From an uncultured Hyphomicrobiaceae bacterium (lineage in GTDB: Bacteria; Pseudomonadota; Alphaproteobacteria; Rhizobiales; CAMYJA01): a stretch of DNA of 37,284 bases. Shown here one piece after another: positions 18,421 to 26,759 of this stretch. Each line of letters opens with the position of its first letter. The first letter of the stretch is position 1. The translations under genes and the position numbers were made by a program. The notes under the pieces are model-generated. The model was not told the origin of the DNA and ran no database searches. It saw only the letters and a program-made list of their open reading frames with translations. Location: positions 51,817 to 89,100 of the forward strand of contig CAMYJA010000013.1 of the NCBI GenBank assembly GCA_947258705.1, read 5' to 3'.

Positions 18421-18798
18421 ATGGGGCAGATGAAAAACCTGGCACTCGTTATCATTGCGGTTATCGGCGTAAATTTCGCCTATGACGAATATATGTTCCG
18501 CTCATCGGCCCATGATGTGATCGTGGAGACGTTCAAAACGAGCGCTGCGGATGCGTGTTATGACAATGCCCGGGGGCAGAATATCGGCGGGTCGCATAAT
18601 TCCTGGAGGAATCCTGCTTCGCTCAAGCTTGTGATCGGAAAAAGCAATCTCGATGTCTATTTCTGGCAAATCGACAGCTCCATGTGGAACGCCAAATACA
18701 GGAACCCGTATATTTTCATCGTGGCCGACGAAAACCCGGCTTTCATTCTGTGCGAATATGACATTCTGCACCGAACGGCCTCCGTACACCGGATGTAG
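18421..18798 (+). CDS. Small membrane-anchored protein of unknown function
   Basis: About 125 residues. MGQMKNLALVIIAVIGVNFA is a short N-terminal hydrophobic helix acting as a membrane anchor or uncleaved signal, followed by ~100 polar residues with two cysteines (C in DACYDNA and in FILCEYDIL) that could pair if exported. GAGGGG precedes the ATG at 18421 at short distance; the ATG at 18430 (MKNL) is an equal alternative. No family is recognised. A 20-nt tandem repeat begins 2 bp after its stop codon. Codon choice resembles the neighbours, and the frame is clean, so I believe it is a real gene. Confidence 0.65.
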   Translation: MGQMKNLALVIIAVIGVNFAYDEYMFRSSAHDVIVETFKTSAADACYDNARGQNIGGSHNSWRNPASLKLVIGKSNLDVYFWQIDSSMWNAKYRNPYIFIVADENPAFILCEYDILHRTASVHRM

Positions 18799-18800
18799 CG

Positions 18801-18900
18801 TATCGCGCATTCCCGCTTCGGTATCCTCATTTCTGCTTCGGTATCCCCATTCCTGCTTCGATATCCCCATTCCTGCTTCGATATCCTCAGTCCCACTTCA
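18801..18900. repeat. Five-copy 20-nt tandem repeat
   Basis: Units begin at 18801, 18821, 18841, 18861 and 18881. The third and fourth (gtatccccattcctgcttcg and atatccccattcctgcttcg) differ at one base; the outer units are more degenerate. The array lies between the small membrane protein gene and the folate cyclo-ligase gene. There are no spacers, so it is not CRISPR. Twenty is not a multiple of three, so it does not encode a peptide repeat. Confidence 0.92.
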
Positions 18901-18948
18901 CTTGAACGGCTTGTCCCCTCCCTTCAGTTCTGATCTAACGCTGTTCTC

Positions 18949-19548
18949 ATGAGCGAAGTACAGGACAAGGATATGACCGAGGAAAAAGCCCGACTGCGCA
19001 AGCTGGGCCGCGTTCGCCGGGCGCGCGCGTTCGAGGAATATGGCAGCGAGGCCAGGCGCCTGCTGGCGCGGCATGACGGCGCTCTCATGAGCTCGGCCAA
19101 ATCCGGTTCCGCAATGAAGGTTGCGGGCTATTATCCGATCAAAGATGAAATCGACTGCATCGGGCTCCTGAATGCACTCAGGGCCAGGTCCGCGGAGATC
19201 GCGCTGCCAAGAATGAGAGGAAAGGACGAAGCACTCGATTTTCATAAATGGGATAATTCGACCGAGCTTCAAGAAGGAGAGTTTGGCGTGATGGAACCTT
19301 TGGAAAGCGATGAAAGAGTTGTCCCGGATCTTGTCATTCTTCCGCTGATTGCTTTCGACCTGAGGGGCGGGCGGCTCGGTTATGGCGGCGGATATTATGA
19401 CCGGACACTGAGCGTTTTGCGTAATAAGGGCGATGTTATTGCGGTCGGGGCCGGCTTTGACGAGCAGGAGATCGAAGAGGTTCCGAGAGGCGATCATGAC
19501 CAGCATCTCGATGTCGTTCTCACCCCCACCCGATTTATCAAAATCTGA
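18949..19548 (+). CDS. ygfA: 5-formyltetrahydrofolate cyclo-ligase
   Basis: About 199 residues. The family signature GYGGGYYDR (in RLGYGGGYYDRTL) and the upstream VPDLVILPLIAFD block are present, with the N-terminal basic K-x-x-x-R-x-x-x-R region. The enzyme uses ATP to turn 5-formyl-THF into 5,10-methenyl-THF, returning stored folate to one-carbon metabolism. The start at 18949 lacks a binding site; the ATG at 18973 (MTEEKARLR) follows AGGACAAGG and is a good alternative giving 191 residues. In many proteobacteria 6S RNA lies upstream of this gene, but I see no such structure here; instead there is the 20-nt repeat array. Confidence 0.9.
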   Translation: MSEVQDKDMTEEKARLRKLGRVRRARAFEEYGSEARRLLARHDGALMSSAKSGSAMKVAGYYPIKDEIDCIGLLNALRARSAEIALPRMRGKDEALDFHKWDNSTELQEGEFGVMEPLESDERVVPDLVILPLIAFDLRGGRLGYGGGYYDRTLSVLRNKGDVIAVGAGFDEQEIEEVPRGDHDQHLDVVLTPTRFIKI

Positions 19549-19633
19549 CTGCTCTCAATATTAAATTTTGCTTGCGGTTGATTTGGCGGGGAGTTGGTCT
19601 TATCCCTGCTGCTGATCAGTTGTGGAGTATAGA

Positions 19634-20458
19634 ATGCGTTTTCTTTTTCTCGGCGATGTTGTCGGCAAAGCCGGGCGTCAGGCCATCTTCGAAGAGCTGC
19701 CGAAGTTCAGGGAAAAATACAAACTCGATCTCGTCGTTATAAATGGCGAGAACGCGGCGGGCGGATTCGGTATAACGGAAAAGATTCACGAGGAGCTGCT
19801 CGATGCCGGCGCCGATGTGGTGACGACGGGTAATCACGTATGGGATCAGCGGGAAATACTCGTCTCCATAGAACGGCAGGAACGTTTGCTCAGACCGCTG
19901 AACTTTCCCGAGGGTACGCCCGGCCGTGGCGCTCAGATCGTCGAAGCACGAAATGGCGCATCGGTTCTTGTCATGAATCTGATGGGCCGTGTTTTCATGA
20001 ATGAAATGAATTGTCCCTTTGAAGCGGTGGACCGGGAGCTTGCCGCCTGCCGGCTCGGCGAAGCAGTGGATGCCATCATTATCGATATGCATGCGGAGGC
20101 GACATCGGAAAAGCAGGCCATGGGTCATTTTGTCGATGGTCGTGTGAGCTGCATTGTGGGGACGCATACGCATACTCCGACCGCGGATGACCGGATATTG
20201 CCCAATGGGACGGCCTATATGTCTGACGCGGGCATGTGCGGCGATTATGATTCAGTGCTGGGCATGGACAAGACGGAACCGGTCAATCGTTTTGTCAGCC
20301 GTATTCCATCGGGTCGGTTTGAACCGGCTCTCGGGGAAGCCAGCATTTCGGGGCTGGCGGTTGAAATCGACGACAAAACAGGACTTGCGCTTCGCCAAAA
20401 CCCTTTGCGGCTCGGGAGATCTTTGAGATCCGCCGAGCCGCATTTTTGGGTCGAGTGA
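19634..20458 (+). CDS. TIGR00282/YmdB-family metallophosphoesterase
   Basis: A 274-residue calcineurin-like phosphoesterase. Metal-ligand motifs appear in order: GDVVG (Asp8), NGENAAGGFG, TTGNHVWD, DMHAEATSEK and GTHTHTPTAD. Bacillus YmdB of this family hydrolyses cyclic nucleotides in vitro and affects gene expression; the role in alphaproteobacteria is not established. The ATG at 19634 is chosen because GGAG lies 7 bases upstream; an in-frame GTG at 19622 overlaps that site. It follows the cyclo-ligase gene by 85 bp and may be co-transcribed. A short AT-rich hairpin overlaps the stop codon. Confidence 0.9.
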   Translation: MRFLFLGDVVGKAGRQAIFEELPKFREKYKLDLVVINGENAAGGFGITEKIHEELLDAGADVVTTGNHVWDQREILVSIERQERLLRPLNFPEGTPGRGAQIVEARNGASVLVMNLMGRVFMNEMNCPFEAVDRELAACRLGEAVDAIIIDMHAEATSEKQAMGHFVDGRVSCIVGTHTHTPTADDRILPNGTAYMSDAGMCGDYDSVLGMDKTEPVNRFVSRIPSGRFEPALGEASISGLAVEIDDKTGLALRQNPLRLGRSLRSAEPHFWVE

Positions 20459-20651
20459 GATAAAAGGTTTTTATCTTGATGATGAAATCATTGCGATTTC
20501 ATCGATTTGAAGATCATTTATGATGATCCCCCAGTGATCCAAAGACCGGTAATCATGATCTTTTTCACAAGTGATCCAGAGTGTACTCATCTCCGGCATG
20601 GATGTCGTTCTGGGCAGTAGAACGACATGCCCAATAGGATGTGATTCATCC
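20458..20651 (+). other. Hairpin-dense intergenic region, candidate structured RNA or regulatory leader
   Basis: Five perfect inverted repeats follow one another: agataaaa/ttttatct (20458-20476, 3-nt loop), gatgaaatc/gatttcatc (20481-20503, 5-nt loop), gatcat/atgatc (20512-20528), atgtcgttct/agaacgacat (20602-20628, 7-nt loop) and ggatg/catcc (20637-20651). A near-identical 12-mer, agtgatccaaag/agtgatccagag, occurs at 20533 and 20570. None except the first resembles a terminator. The gap (20459-20850) otherwise holds a CtrA-type box and no convincing gene. Whether it is transcribed is not shown by the sequence. Confidence 0.55.
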
Positions 20652-20678
20652 AATAAATGCAAGACTCGTGTGATTTGG

Positions 20679-20694
20679 TTAACAAAAGGTTAAC
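20679..20694. promoter_or_regulatory. CtrA-type box, TTAA-N7-TTAAC
   Basis: TTAA (20679-20682), seven bases caaaagg, TTAAC (20690-20694) is an exact match to the consensus bound by the alphaproteobacterial cell-cycle regulator CtrA. It lies 157 bp upstream of the yebC start and downstream of the hairpin cluster. The two GGTTAAC copies are 11 bp apart, one helical turn. It could control yebC or an RNA in this gap. Confidence 0.6.
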
Positions 20695-20850
20695 GAAAAA
20701 AATACGGGAATTACGGTCTTTGAAAGTCTTGTTATGACTGGGTGTGGACTTGCGAACTGTGATATAAGCGATTTGCACCGGGATCGAGCGTTGGCCGGCC
20801 GGGTGCTCAGAAAAAGAATCTACCAGGCTGATTAATAAAGGCGCACGACA

Positions 20851-21597
20851 TTGGCAGGCCATTCCAAATTTAAAAATATCATGCACCGGAAAGGTGCACA
20901 GGACAAAAAGCGTTCGAAAATATTTTCGAAACTGGCGACAGAAATTACCGTGGCGGCCAAGATGGGATCGGCCGATCCTGAAATGAATCCGCGGCTACGC
21001 ACGGCGATACAGGCCGCCAAGGCACAGAACATGCCGAAGGACAATATCGAGCGCGCGGTGAAGAAGAGTCTCGATGCCGGCGGCGACAATTATGAGGAAG
21101 TCCGGTATGAGGGCTTTGGTACGGGCGGTGTCGGGGTCATAGTCGAGGCACTGACGGATAACCGCAACAGGACGGCGAGCGAGGTTCGTTCGACATTTTC
21201 GAAACATGGCGGGAATCTTGGCGAAACGGGCGCCGTTTCTTTTATGTTCGACCGGGTGGGCGCCATTGAATTCGGAGCGGATGCGGGAAGCCCGGACGCC
21301 GTTTTCGAATTGGCCCTTGAGGCGGGCGCCGAAGATGTGGAGTCGAGCGAAGATGGACATATTCTTTACTGTGACGCCGAATCACTGCACGAAGTAGCGA
21401 GAACACTTGAAGAACATCTGGGCGAACCGACATCGGCAAAAATCATCTGGAAGCCGCAAAATTCAATCGGTCTGGATGATGAATCGGGTTTGAAATTGTT
21501 GCGCATGCTCGAGGCGCTCGAAGATTCGGACGATGTGCAGAATGTCTATGCCAATTTCGACGTGTCCGATTCAGTGATCGAGATGCTCGACGGCTAG
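20851..21597 (+). CDS. yebC: YebC/PmpR (TACO1) family protein
   Basis: A 248-residue protein with the family opening [21 protein letters not shown], the central [24 protein letters not shown] block and the later [14 protein letters not shown] block. Family members act on translation of proline-rich stretches and have been described as transcription regulators; both roles have been reported, and the sequence does not choose between them. The start is TTG at 20851, fixed by the conserved N-terminus, with AAAGG about 7 bases upstream. yebC precedes ruvC in many proteobacteria, as here. Confidence 0.95.
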   Translation: MAGHSKFKNIMHRKGAQDKKRSKIFSKLATEITVAAKMGSADPEMNPRLRTAIQAAKAQNMPKDNIERAVKKSLDAGGDNYEEVRYEGFGTGGVGVIVEALTDNRNRTASEVRSTFSKHGGNLGETGAVSFMFDRVGAIEFGADAGSPDAVFELALEAGAEDVESSEDGHILYCDAESLHEVARTLEEHLGEPTSAKIIWKPQNSIGLDDESGLKLLRMLEALEDSDDVQNVYANFDVSDSVIEMLDG

Positions 21598-21680
21598 CGG
21601 TTCCGATCTGAACCAGCGTATGTTATCGAAGTCCTGAGTAACGGCCCAAGTTGCGCGTTCGGTCATTCAATTTTGAACGG

Positions 21681-21710
21681 ATTGACGTCAATTGCGCGCC
21701 ATTTGACGTC
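21681..21710. promoter_or_regulatory. Repeated TTGACGTC upstream of ruvC, candidate operator
   Basis: TTGACGTC occurs at 21682-21689 and 21703-21710, 21 bp apart (two helical turns). The first lies inside a perfect 12-bp palindrome, attgacgtcaat (21681-21692). The pair ends 19 bp before the ruvC ATG. No GTTC-N7-GTTC SOS box of the alphaproteobacterial LexA type is seen here. The regulator is unknown. Confidence 0.35.
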
Positions 21711-21729
21711 CTGGACTTTCGGGGACCCA

Positions 21730-22257
21730 ATGGCGGCATCAATCAGAATCATCGGTATCGATCCCGGTTTGCGGAATACCGGATGGGGCATCATCGAAAG
21801 CGACGGGGTGCGATTGCGCTATCTGGCCAGCGGGACGGTGCATTCCAAGACGCACGACGAGCTTGCCGAACGTCTCTTGCAGATTTACGACGGCCTGCGG
21901 GAAACGCTTCATATCTTCAAACCCGTTGAGGCCGCAGTTGAACAGACCTTCGTCAATGCCGGCGCGACTTCGACCCTGAAGCTGGGTCAGGCAAGGGGCA
22001 TTGCGCTTCTGACGCCGGCGATGGCTGGATTGAAGGTTGCGGAATATGCGCCAAACCAGGTGAAGAAAACCGTTACCGGGGTGGGGCATTCCGATAAATT
22101 GCAGATCCGGGCGATGATCGGATATCTATTGCCCAAGGCGGAGCCAAAAACCGATGACGAGGCGGACGCCCTGGCGATTGCCATTTGTCACGCCCAGCAC
22201 AGAGGCATGTCGCGGATTGCAAGGCAATTGCAGGAAAATTCAGAGGTTTCCGCATGA
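21730..22257 (+). CDS. ruvC: Holliday junction endonuclease RuvC
   Basis: A 175-residue RNase H-fold resolvase with the acidic active site: Asp11 in [12 protein letters not shown], Glu71 in VEQTFVNAG, and the DD...D cluster at 142-146 in [16 protein letters not shown]. It cuts four-way junctions held by RuvA and moved by RuvB. The ATG at 21730 gives the usual family length and follows GGGGA; upstream in-frame starts add 19 residues unlike the family. The stop overlaps ruvA. Confidence 0.97.
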   Translation: MAASIRIIGIDPGLRNTGWGIIESDGVRLRYLASGTVHSKTHDELAERLLQIYDGLRETLHIFKPVEAAVEQTFVNAGATSTLKLGQARGIALLTPAMAGLKVAEYAPNQVKKTVTGVGHSDKLQIRAMIGYLLPKAEPKTDDEADALAIAICHAQHRGMSRIARQLQENSEVSA

Positions 22258-22874
22258 TCGGCAAGCTCAAAGGCCTGGTGGACAGTGTCGGCGAAGACTG
22301 GGTGATCGTCGATGTCGGCGGTGTCGGCTATGAAGTGATGTGTTCGCGCAGGACTCTGGCGGGGATCGGACAGACCGGGGAGATGGTCGATCTCGCCATA
22401 GAGACCTATGTGCGTGAAGACCAGATCAGATTGTTCGGCTTTGCCAGCGCCAATGAACGGGCGTGGTTCAGGCTTCTCCAGGGAGTTCAGGGCGTCGGGG
22501 CGAAAGTGGCGCTGGCCATATTAAGCGCATTGACGCCGCAGGATATCGCCAATGCGATTGCGCTGCAGGACAAGGCGATTGTTTCGCAGGCGCAGGGCGT
22601 CGGTCCTAAAGTGGCGCAGCGTATCGTGACCGAGCTTAAAGACAAGGCGCCGGGGTTGCTCGTGGACAGCGGCCCTTCTGCACCGGATAATAGGGCGGTA
22701 CTGCCAGACGCGGCGCAGGGAAGCGCCGTTTCCGATGCCGTGTCGGCGCTGACAAACCTTGGTTATGCACCGGCACAGGCAAGCAGCGCCGTGGCCTTTG
22801 CGGCGCGGGATGCGGGTATGGAGGCCAGCGCGCAGGAACTGATCCGGCTCGGGCTCAAGGAGCTCTCGCAATGA
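22254..22874 (+). CDS. ruvA: Holliday junction DNA-binding protein RuvA
   Basis: A 206-residue protein: OB-fold domain I ([11 protein letters not shown]...[10 protein letters not shown]), tandem helix-hairpin-helix motifs in domain II ([18 protein letters not shown] and [15 protein letters not shown]), a flexible linker, and domain III ([17 protein letters not shown]) that contacts RuvB. The tetramer binds the junction and loads RuvB. The ATG overlaps the ruvC stop as ATGA, and the end overlaps ruvB the same way, so the three are translationally coupled. Confidence 0.97.
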   Translation: MIGKLKGLVDSVGEDWVIVDVGGVGYEVMCSRRTLAGIGQTGEMVDLAIETYVREDQIRLFGFASANERAWFRLLQGVQGVGAKVALAILSALTPQDIANAIALQDKAIVSQAQGVGPKVAQRIVTELKDKAPGLLVDSGPSAPDNRAVLPDAAQGSAVSDAVSALTNLGYAPAQASSAVAFAARDAGMEASAQELIRLGLKELSQ

Positions 22875-23944
22875 CGGACCGACTGGTTGAGCCTGTACAC
22901 AAGGAGCAGGAAGCGGACGATGCTTCGCTCAGACCGCAAACGCTTGGCGAATTCATCGGTCAGGAGCGGGCACGGGGCAATCTCAGCGTATTTATCGAGG
23001 CGGCGAGGGCGCGCGGCGAGGCTCTTGATCATGTACTATTGGCGGGGCCGCCGGGGCTGGGCAAGACGACGCTTGCACAAATTGTCGCCCGGGAACTCGG
23101 TGTTAATTTTCGCGCGACTTCGGGGCCGGTCATTGCCAAATCGGGGGACCTGGCGGCATTGCTGACAAATCTGGAAGATCGCGATGTGCTCTTTATCGAT
23201 GAAATTCACCGACTCAATCCGGCGGTCGAGGAAATTCTTTATCCGGCCATGGAGGATTTTCAGCTCGATCTCATCATCGGCGAAGGTCCAGCGGCACGCT
23301 CGGTTCGTATCGACCTTGCAAAATTCACCCTGGTCGGGGCAACGACGCGATCCGGCTTGTTGACGACACCGCTCAGGGACCGGTTCGGAATACCGGTGCG
23401 CCTCAATTTTTATGAAGATGCGGAGCTTGAAGAAATTGTCAGGCGCGGTGCGCGCCTGTTCGACATTCAGATGACGGAAGAAGGTGCGCGAGAAATCGCC
23501 AAGCGATCGCGCGGTACGCCGCGGATCGCGGGACGGCTGCTCAGGCGAGTCAGGGATTTTGCAGATGTCGCCGGCGACAACGTGGTCACCGATGTCGTGG
23601 CCGACAAGGCGTTGTCGCAACTTGAGGTGGACCAGGCGGGGCTGGATGCACTCGATCACCGCTATCTCAACTGCATTGCCAAAAACTATGACGGCGGGCC
23701 GGTTGGAATTGAAACCATCGCTGCTGCGTTAAGCGAACCGCGCGATGCGCTGGAAGAAATCATAGAACCCTATCTGCTGCAACAGGGATTTGTCGGGCGC
23801 ACGCCGCGCGGAAGGGTGCTCACGCTCAGAGCGTTTCGACATCTCGGCATTGACCGGCCACGTGGCGCGGATGGTTTTCAGCCGGCACTTTTTTCAGATA
23901 GCGATGAAGATGACGACCCGACCAATGAAGGCGAAAATGGCTGA
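22871..23944 (+). CDS. ruvB: Holliday junction branch-migration ATPase RuvB
   Basis: A 357-residue AAA+ motor with Walker [12 protein letters not shown], Walker [11 protein letters not shown], sensor 1 [18 protein letters not shown], the [18 protein letters not shown] sensor 2/arginine region and a C-terminal winged helix ([17 protein letters not shown]). Hexamers drive branch migration on RuvA-bound junctions. The end carries a short acidic tail (SDSDEDDD). The ATG overlaps the ruvA stop; the last 8 bases overlap ybgC. Confidence 0.97.
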   Translation: MTDRLVEPVHKEQEADDASLRPQTLGEFIGQERARGNLSVFIEAARARGEALDHVLLAGPPGLGKTTLAQIVARELGVNFRATSGPVIAKSGDLAALLTNLEDRDVLFIDEIHRLNPAVEEILYPAMEDFQLDLIIGEGPAARSVRIDLAKFTLVGATTRSGLLTTPLRDRFGIPVRLNFYEDAELEEIVRRGARLFDIQMTEEGAREIAKRSRGTPRIAGRLLRRVRDFADVAGDNVVTDVVADKALSQLEVDQAGLDALDHRYLNCIAKNYDGGPVGIETIAAALSEPRDALEEIIEPYLLQQGFVGRTPRGRVLTLRAFRHLGIDRPRGADGFQPALFSDSDEDDDPTNEGENG

Positions 23945-24410
23945 AGAGAAGCGGGAATGGCCGGACCTGGCCGGACGGATCGACGGGGAGAGGCACATAC
24001 TACCGGTCCGCGTCTATCATGAGGATACCGATTTTTCAGGATTTGTGTATCACGCGAATTATCTCAGATGGATTGAGCGCGGGCGCTCCGACTATCTGCG
24101 TCTTCTCGGTATCCGGCATGGCGAACTAAAAGACCAGGGTAATGATAAGGCCAGTGCCTTTTTTGTGGTCAGGAGAATGGAACTCGATTATCTCAAGCCC
24201 GCGCGCATGGACGAGGCACTAGAAGTTGTCACTTCATGCGCGGAGACCGGCGCGGCATGGCTGACGCTGGATCAACGGGTCATCCGAGACAACCAATGCC
24301 TGTTCACGGCGCGCGTTCAGGTGGTGCTTATCTCTCAGGCCGGAAAACCTCTGCGGTTGAGCGAGCATATCAGGACAGCGTTTTCAAATGCGGATTTCTC
24401 AAAAAACTGA
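23937..24410 (+). CDS. ybgC: YbgC-family acyl-CoA thioesterase of the tol-pal cluster
   Basis: A 157-residue hotdog-fold thioesterase. The 4HBT active-site block [19 protein letters not shown] carries the expected Asp and the conserved YHANYL. The enzyme hydrolyses short acyl-CoA or acyl-ACP, and in other bacteria associates with phospholipid synthesis; the gene is a regular first member of tol-pal clusters. The ATG at 23937 (MAEEK) follows AAGG by about 5 bases and overlaps the ruvB end; ATGs at 23925 and earlier are in frame but less likely. A 287-bp gap follows before tolQ, holding one small inverted repeat (gggaac/gttccc, 24510-24525) and no gene I can support, so tolQ probably has its own promoter there. 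Confidence 0.93.
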   Translation: MAEEKREWPDLAGRIDGERHILPVRVYHEDTDFSGFVYHANYLRWIERGRSDYLRLLGIRHGELKDQGNDKASAFFVVRRMELDYLKPARMDEALEVVTSCAETGAAWLTLDQRVIRDNQCLFTARVQVVLISQAGKPLRLSEHIRTAFSNADFSKN

Positions 24411-24697
24411 AACTCGGCTTGTTTTGGTTTCCTGCTTACCATAACTACATAACTAATTTTGAGCCCCTCGGTAATTGTGTGTTCATGACCTCAGTTTTGT
24501 CATATTGGGGGGAACTAATGTTCCCGGGTTCAGGGGATCATGAAAGCGGGGTGTTTGATTGTCAAAACGGATTTGATATTCGGATCCATACCGATCGGGT
24601 TTGCGATTTTGCAATGGCGACCGATCAGCGGCGCGTCGAAAGAATACTAAATCCGTCTGCCAGGAAAACACCGTAACTAACGGAATAAAAACACAAG

Positions 24698-25411
24698 ATG
24701 GTTCCTGTTGATATTGTCAGCGCCCTCGGAACGCCGCAGGGCCAGTTTTCGATCGTAAATTTATTTCTGCAAGCGCATATCGTCGTTAAAGCGGTGATAG
24801 TAGGGCTTGTATTTGCCTCGGTCTGGTCATGGGCGATTATCGTCGAAAAGCTTTTCACGTTTCGGCGCGCTCGCAAGGCGGCCAACAAATTTGAAAAACT
24901 GTTCTGGTCGGGGCAATCTCTCGAAGAGCTTTATCTGGCCGTGTCGCGGCAGAGCACGCAGGGGATGGCGACGCTTTTTGTCGCCGCCATGCGGGAGTGG
25001 AAGCGCAGCGTCGAGGGGGCTCCGCGCTCTTTTGGCGGGATTCAAATGCGCGTTGAGAAGGTCATGGATGTGACAATTACACGGGAGATGGGGCGGCTTG
25101 AAAATCGTCTTTTGTTTCTCGCGACGGTCGGCTCGACCGCACCCTTTGTCGGCTTGTTTGGAACCGTCTGGGGGATCATGACCAGTTTTCAGGCCATTGC
25201 TTCAAGTAAGAACACCAATCTGGCGGTTGTGGCACCGGGTATTGCGGAGGCGCTGTTTGCTACGGCACTCGGTCTTCTTGCTGCCATACCGGCGGTTATA
25301 TTTTTCAATAAATTCAATACGGAAGCGCAGCGTCAGGCGCAAAGGCTCGAAGGATTCGCAGATGAGTTTTCCGCCATTATTTCGCGCCAGATAGACGCGC
25401 GTTCCGGCTGA
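24698..25411 (+). CDS. tolQ: Tol-Pal inner-membrane proton channel subunit TolQ
   Basis: A 237-residue MotA/TolQ/ExbB protein with three transmembrane helices, near residues 25-45 (VIVGLVFASVWSWAIIVEK), ~138-160 (LATVGSTAPFVGLFGTVWGIM) and ~178-198 (LFATALGLLAAIPAVIFF). Conserved polar residues in the last two helices, including the T in GSTAPFVGLFGTV, support proton passage. With TolR it uses the proton gradient to energise TolA during outer-membrane constriction at division. Followed by tolR after 13 bp. Confidence 0.96.
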   Translation: MVPVDIVSALGTPQGQFSIVNLFLQAHIVVKAVIVGLVFASVWSWAIIVEKLFTFRRARKAANKFEKLFWSGQSLEELYLAVSRQSTQGMATLFVAAMREWKRSVEGAPRSFGGIQMRVEKVMDVTITREMGRLENRLLFLATVGSTAPFVGLFGTVWGIMTSFQAIASSKNTNLAVVAPGIAEALFATALGLLAAIPAVIFFNKFNTEAQRQAQRLEGFADEFSAIISRQIDARSG

Positions 25412-25424
25412 TACAGGATAAGAC

Positions 25425-25871
25425 ATGGGTGCCAGCGGCAATAAAGGCGAGGGTAAACGGCGGCGGCGGCGCGGCAGTCGGCCATATTCGCCGCCAATGA
25501 GTGAAATCAATGTGACGCCCTTTGTCGACGTCATGTTGGTGCTCTTGATTATTTTTATGGTGACGGCGCCGCTCCTGTCGGTGGGCGTGCCAGTGGATCT
25601 GCCGAAAACGAAAGCGCAGCAGCTTCAAAGCAACAAGGAACCGCTGGTTGTCTCGGTCAATGCGAAAGGCAAGGTGTTTCTACAGGAGAGCGAGATCAGC
25701 CTGAATGAACTGGTGCCGAAACTGGTCGCGATTACCAAAACCTCGGCCAAGGAAACGATCTATGTGCGTGGCGACAAGTCCATCGATCATGGCACGATGA
25801 TGAAGGTCATGGGGCGGTTGAATTCGGCTGGCTTCAACCGGTTGTCGTTTGTCACCGATGGTGAGAACTGA
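25425..25871 (+). CDS. tolR: Tol-Pal energy-coupling protein TolR
   Basis: A 148-residue ExbD/TolR protein: a basic cytoplasmic N-terminus (GEGKRRRRRGSRPY), a single transmembrane helix with the conserved ion-carrying aspartate (INVTPFVDVMLVLLIIFMV), and a periplasmic domain ending in KVMGRLNSAGFNRLSFVTD. It works as a dimer inside the TolQ ring. The ATG at 25425 follows AGGA by about 6 bases. Confidence 0.96.
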   Translation: MGASGNKGEGKRRRRRGSRPYSPPMSEINVTPFVDVMLVLLIIFMVTAPLLSVGVPVDLPKTKAQQLQSNKEPLVVSVNAKGKVFLQESEISLNELVPKLVAITKTSAKETIYVRGDKSIDHGTMMKVMGRLNSAGFNRLSFVTDGEN

Positions 25872-25889
25872 TTTTGAGGCGAGGAATCA

Positions 25890-26759
25890 TTGAAAACCGG
25901 ACTTGCCATTTCGATTATCCTGCACGGCGCCCTGTTTGCATGGGCGCTGGTGAAAATTTCGTCGCCGCGTGTCTTCAAAACGCCCGAGATCAAATCGGTT
26001 TCGGTGGATTTTACGACACTTGACGAACTGACCAGGCTCAAGGCCGGGCGTAAGGACGCCAAGAAGCCGCCCAAGAGCGTCAAAAAGGTCAAAAAATCGA
26101 AACCCAAACCGGTGGCCAAGGCAAAGCCAAAACCGAAGAAGGTAAAAAAGGTTGCCGTCCTGCCGCCCAAGCCGAAAAAAGCGCCGCCGGTCCCCAAACC
26201 TAAAAAGGCGAAGCCCAAGCCCAAACCCAAAGTGATTGCAAAGAAGCCAGTAGCCAAGAAGAAAGCGCTGCCGAAAAAGAAGCCGCGCCCGAAAAAAGCG
26301 AAAAAGAAATCATTTGATCCGGACAAGATTTCGGCATTGCTGAACAAGATTCCAAACGCGGCGCCGAGGGCAGCCAAACCAGCACCGCCTGCACCGAAGA
26401 AAGCGGTGCAGAAAAGGGATGAACCGGGACGTGGCCGACAGGACGGACGCGACACCCGCATGACAGTGAACGAGATCGACGCGTTCCGGGCGCAGATTTC
26501 GCGGTGCTGGAATCCTCCCATCGGCGGATTGGGCGCTGACCGACTTGTCGTGCGCATGCGGTTGAAGCTTAAACGGGATGGTATGCTGGCCAGTCCGCCG
26601 CAATTGATGAATTCTCAGTCGTCGCCTTTTTTTGCGGCGGCGTCAGATGCGGCCCTTCGTGCGGTCTGGCAATGCCAACCATATGAAATGCCGGTCAACA
26701 AATACTCTGTTTGGAGCGACATGGTGTTGAATTTCGATCCCAGGGAGATGTTTCAGTGA
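25890..26759 (+). CDS. tolA: Tol-Pal spanning protein TolA
   Basis: A 289-residue protein. An N-terminal transmembrane anchor ([19 protein letters not shown]) with the SxxxH helix pattern used for TolQR contact is followed by a long Lys/Pro-rich region (about residues 50-150, many PKPKK and KKP repeats) and a C-terminal TolA/TonB-like domain (~190-289: [15 protein letters not shown]...[13 protein letters not shown]) with two cysteines, typical of alphaproteobacterial TolA. It bridges the inner membrane to Pal and TolB. The start is TTG at 25890 with AGGAA about 6 bases upstream. The coding strand is very A-rich in the repeat region, so long antisense frames there are artefacts. Confidence 0.92.
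   Translation: MKTGLAISIILHGALFAWALVKISSPRVFKTPEIKSVSVDFTTLDELTRLKAGRKDAKKPPKSVKKVKKSKPKPVAKAKPKPKKVKKVAVLPPKPKKAPPVPKPKKAKPKPKPKVIAKKPVAKKKALPKKKPRPKKAKKKSFDPDKISALLNKIPNAAPRAAKPAPPAPKKAVQKRDEPGRGRQDGRDTRMTVNEIDAFRAQISRCWNPPIGGLGADRLVVRMRLKLKRDGMLASPPQLMNSQSSPFFAAASDAALRAVWQCQPYEMPVNKYSVWSDMVLNFDPREMFQ

Noticed and set aside
18801-18900. Tandem repeat considered as a CRISPR array
   Set aside because: Units are directly adjacent with no spacers, and no cas genes are present.
18799-18948. 6S RNA next to the folate cyclo-ligase gene
   Set aside because: This is a common location for 6S RNA, but the gap is filled by the 20-nt repeats and shows no long bulged hairpin of the right size.
20471-20662. 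63-codon minus-strand frame in the gap before yebC
   Set aside because: No ribosome binding site of note, no recognisable domain, and it coincides with the hairpin cluster, which explains the sequence order better.
21598-21729. SOS (LexA) box upstream of ruvC
   Set aside because: No GTTC-N7-GTTC was found; ggttc/gaacc at 21599-21614 is an inverted repeat with different spacing and geometry.
24236-24676. 146-codon frame running from ybgC into the tolQ upstream gap
   Set aside because: It starts inside ybgC in another frame and the part in the gap has no binding site or family pattern.
25787-26557. 256-codon open frame on the minus strand opposite tolA
   Set aside because: It is the Gly/Phe-rich mirror image of the Lys/Pro repeat region of tolA and has no protein-like pattern of its own.
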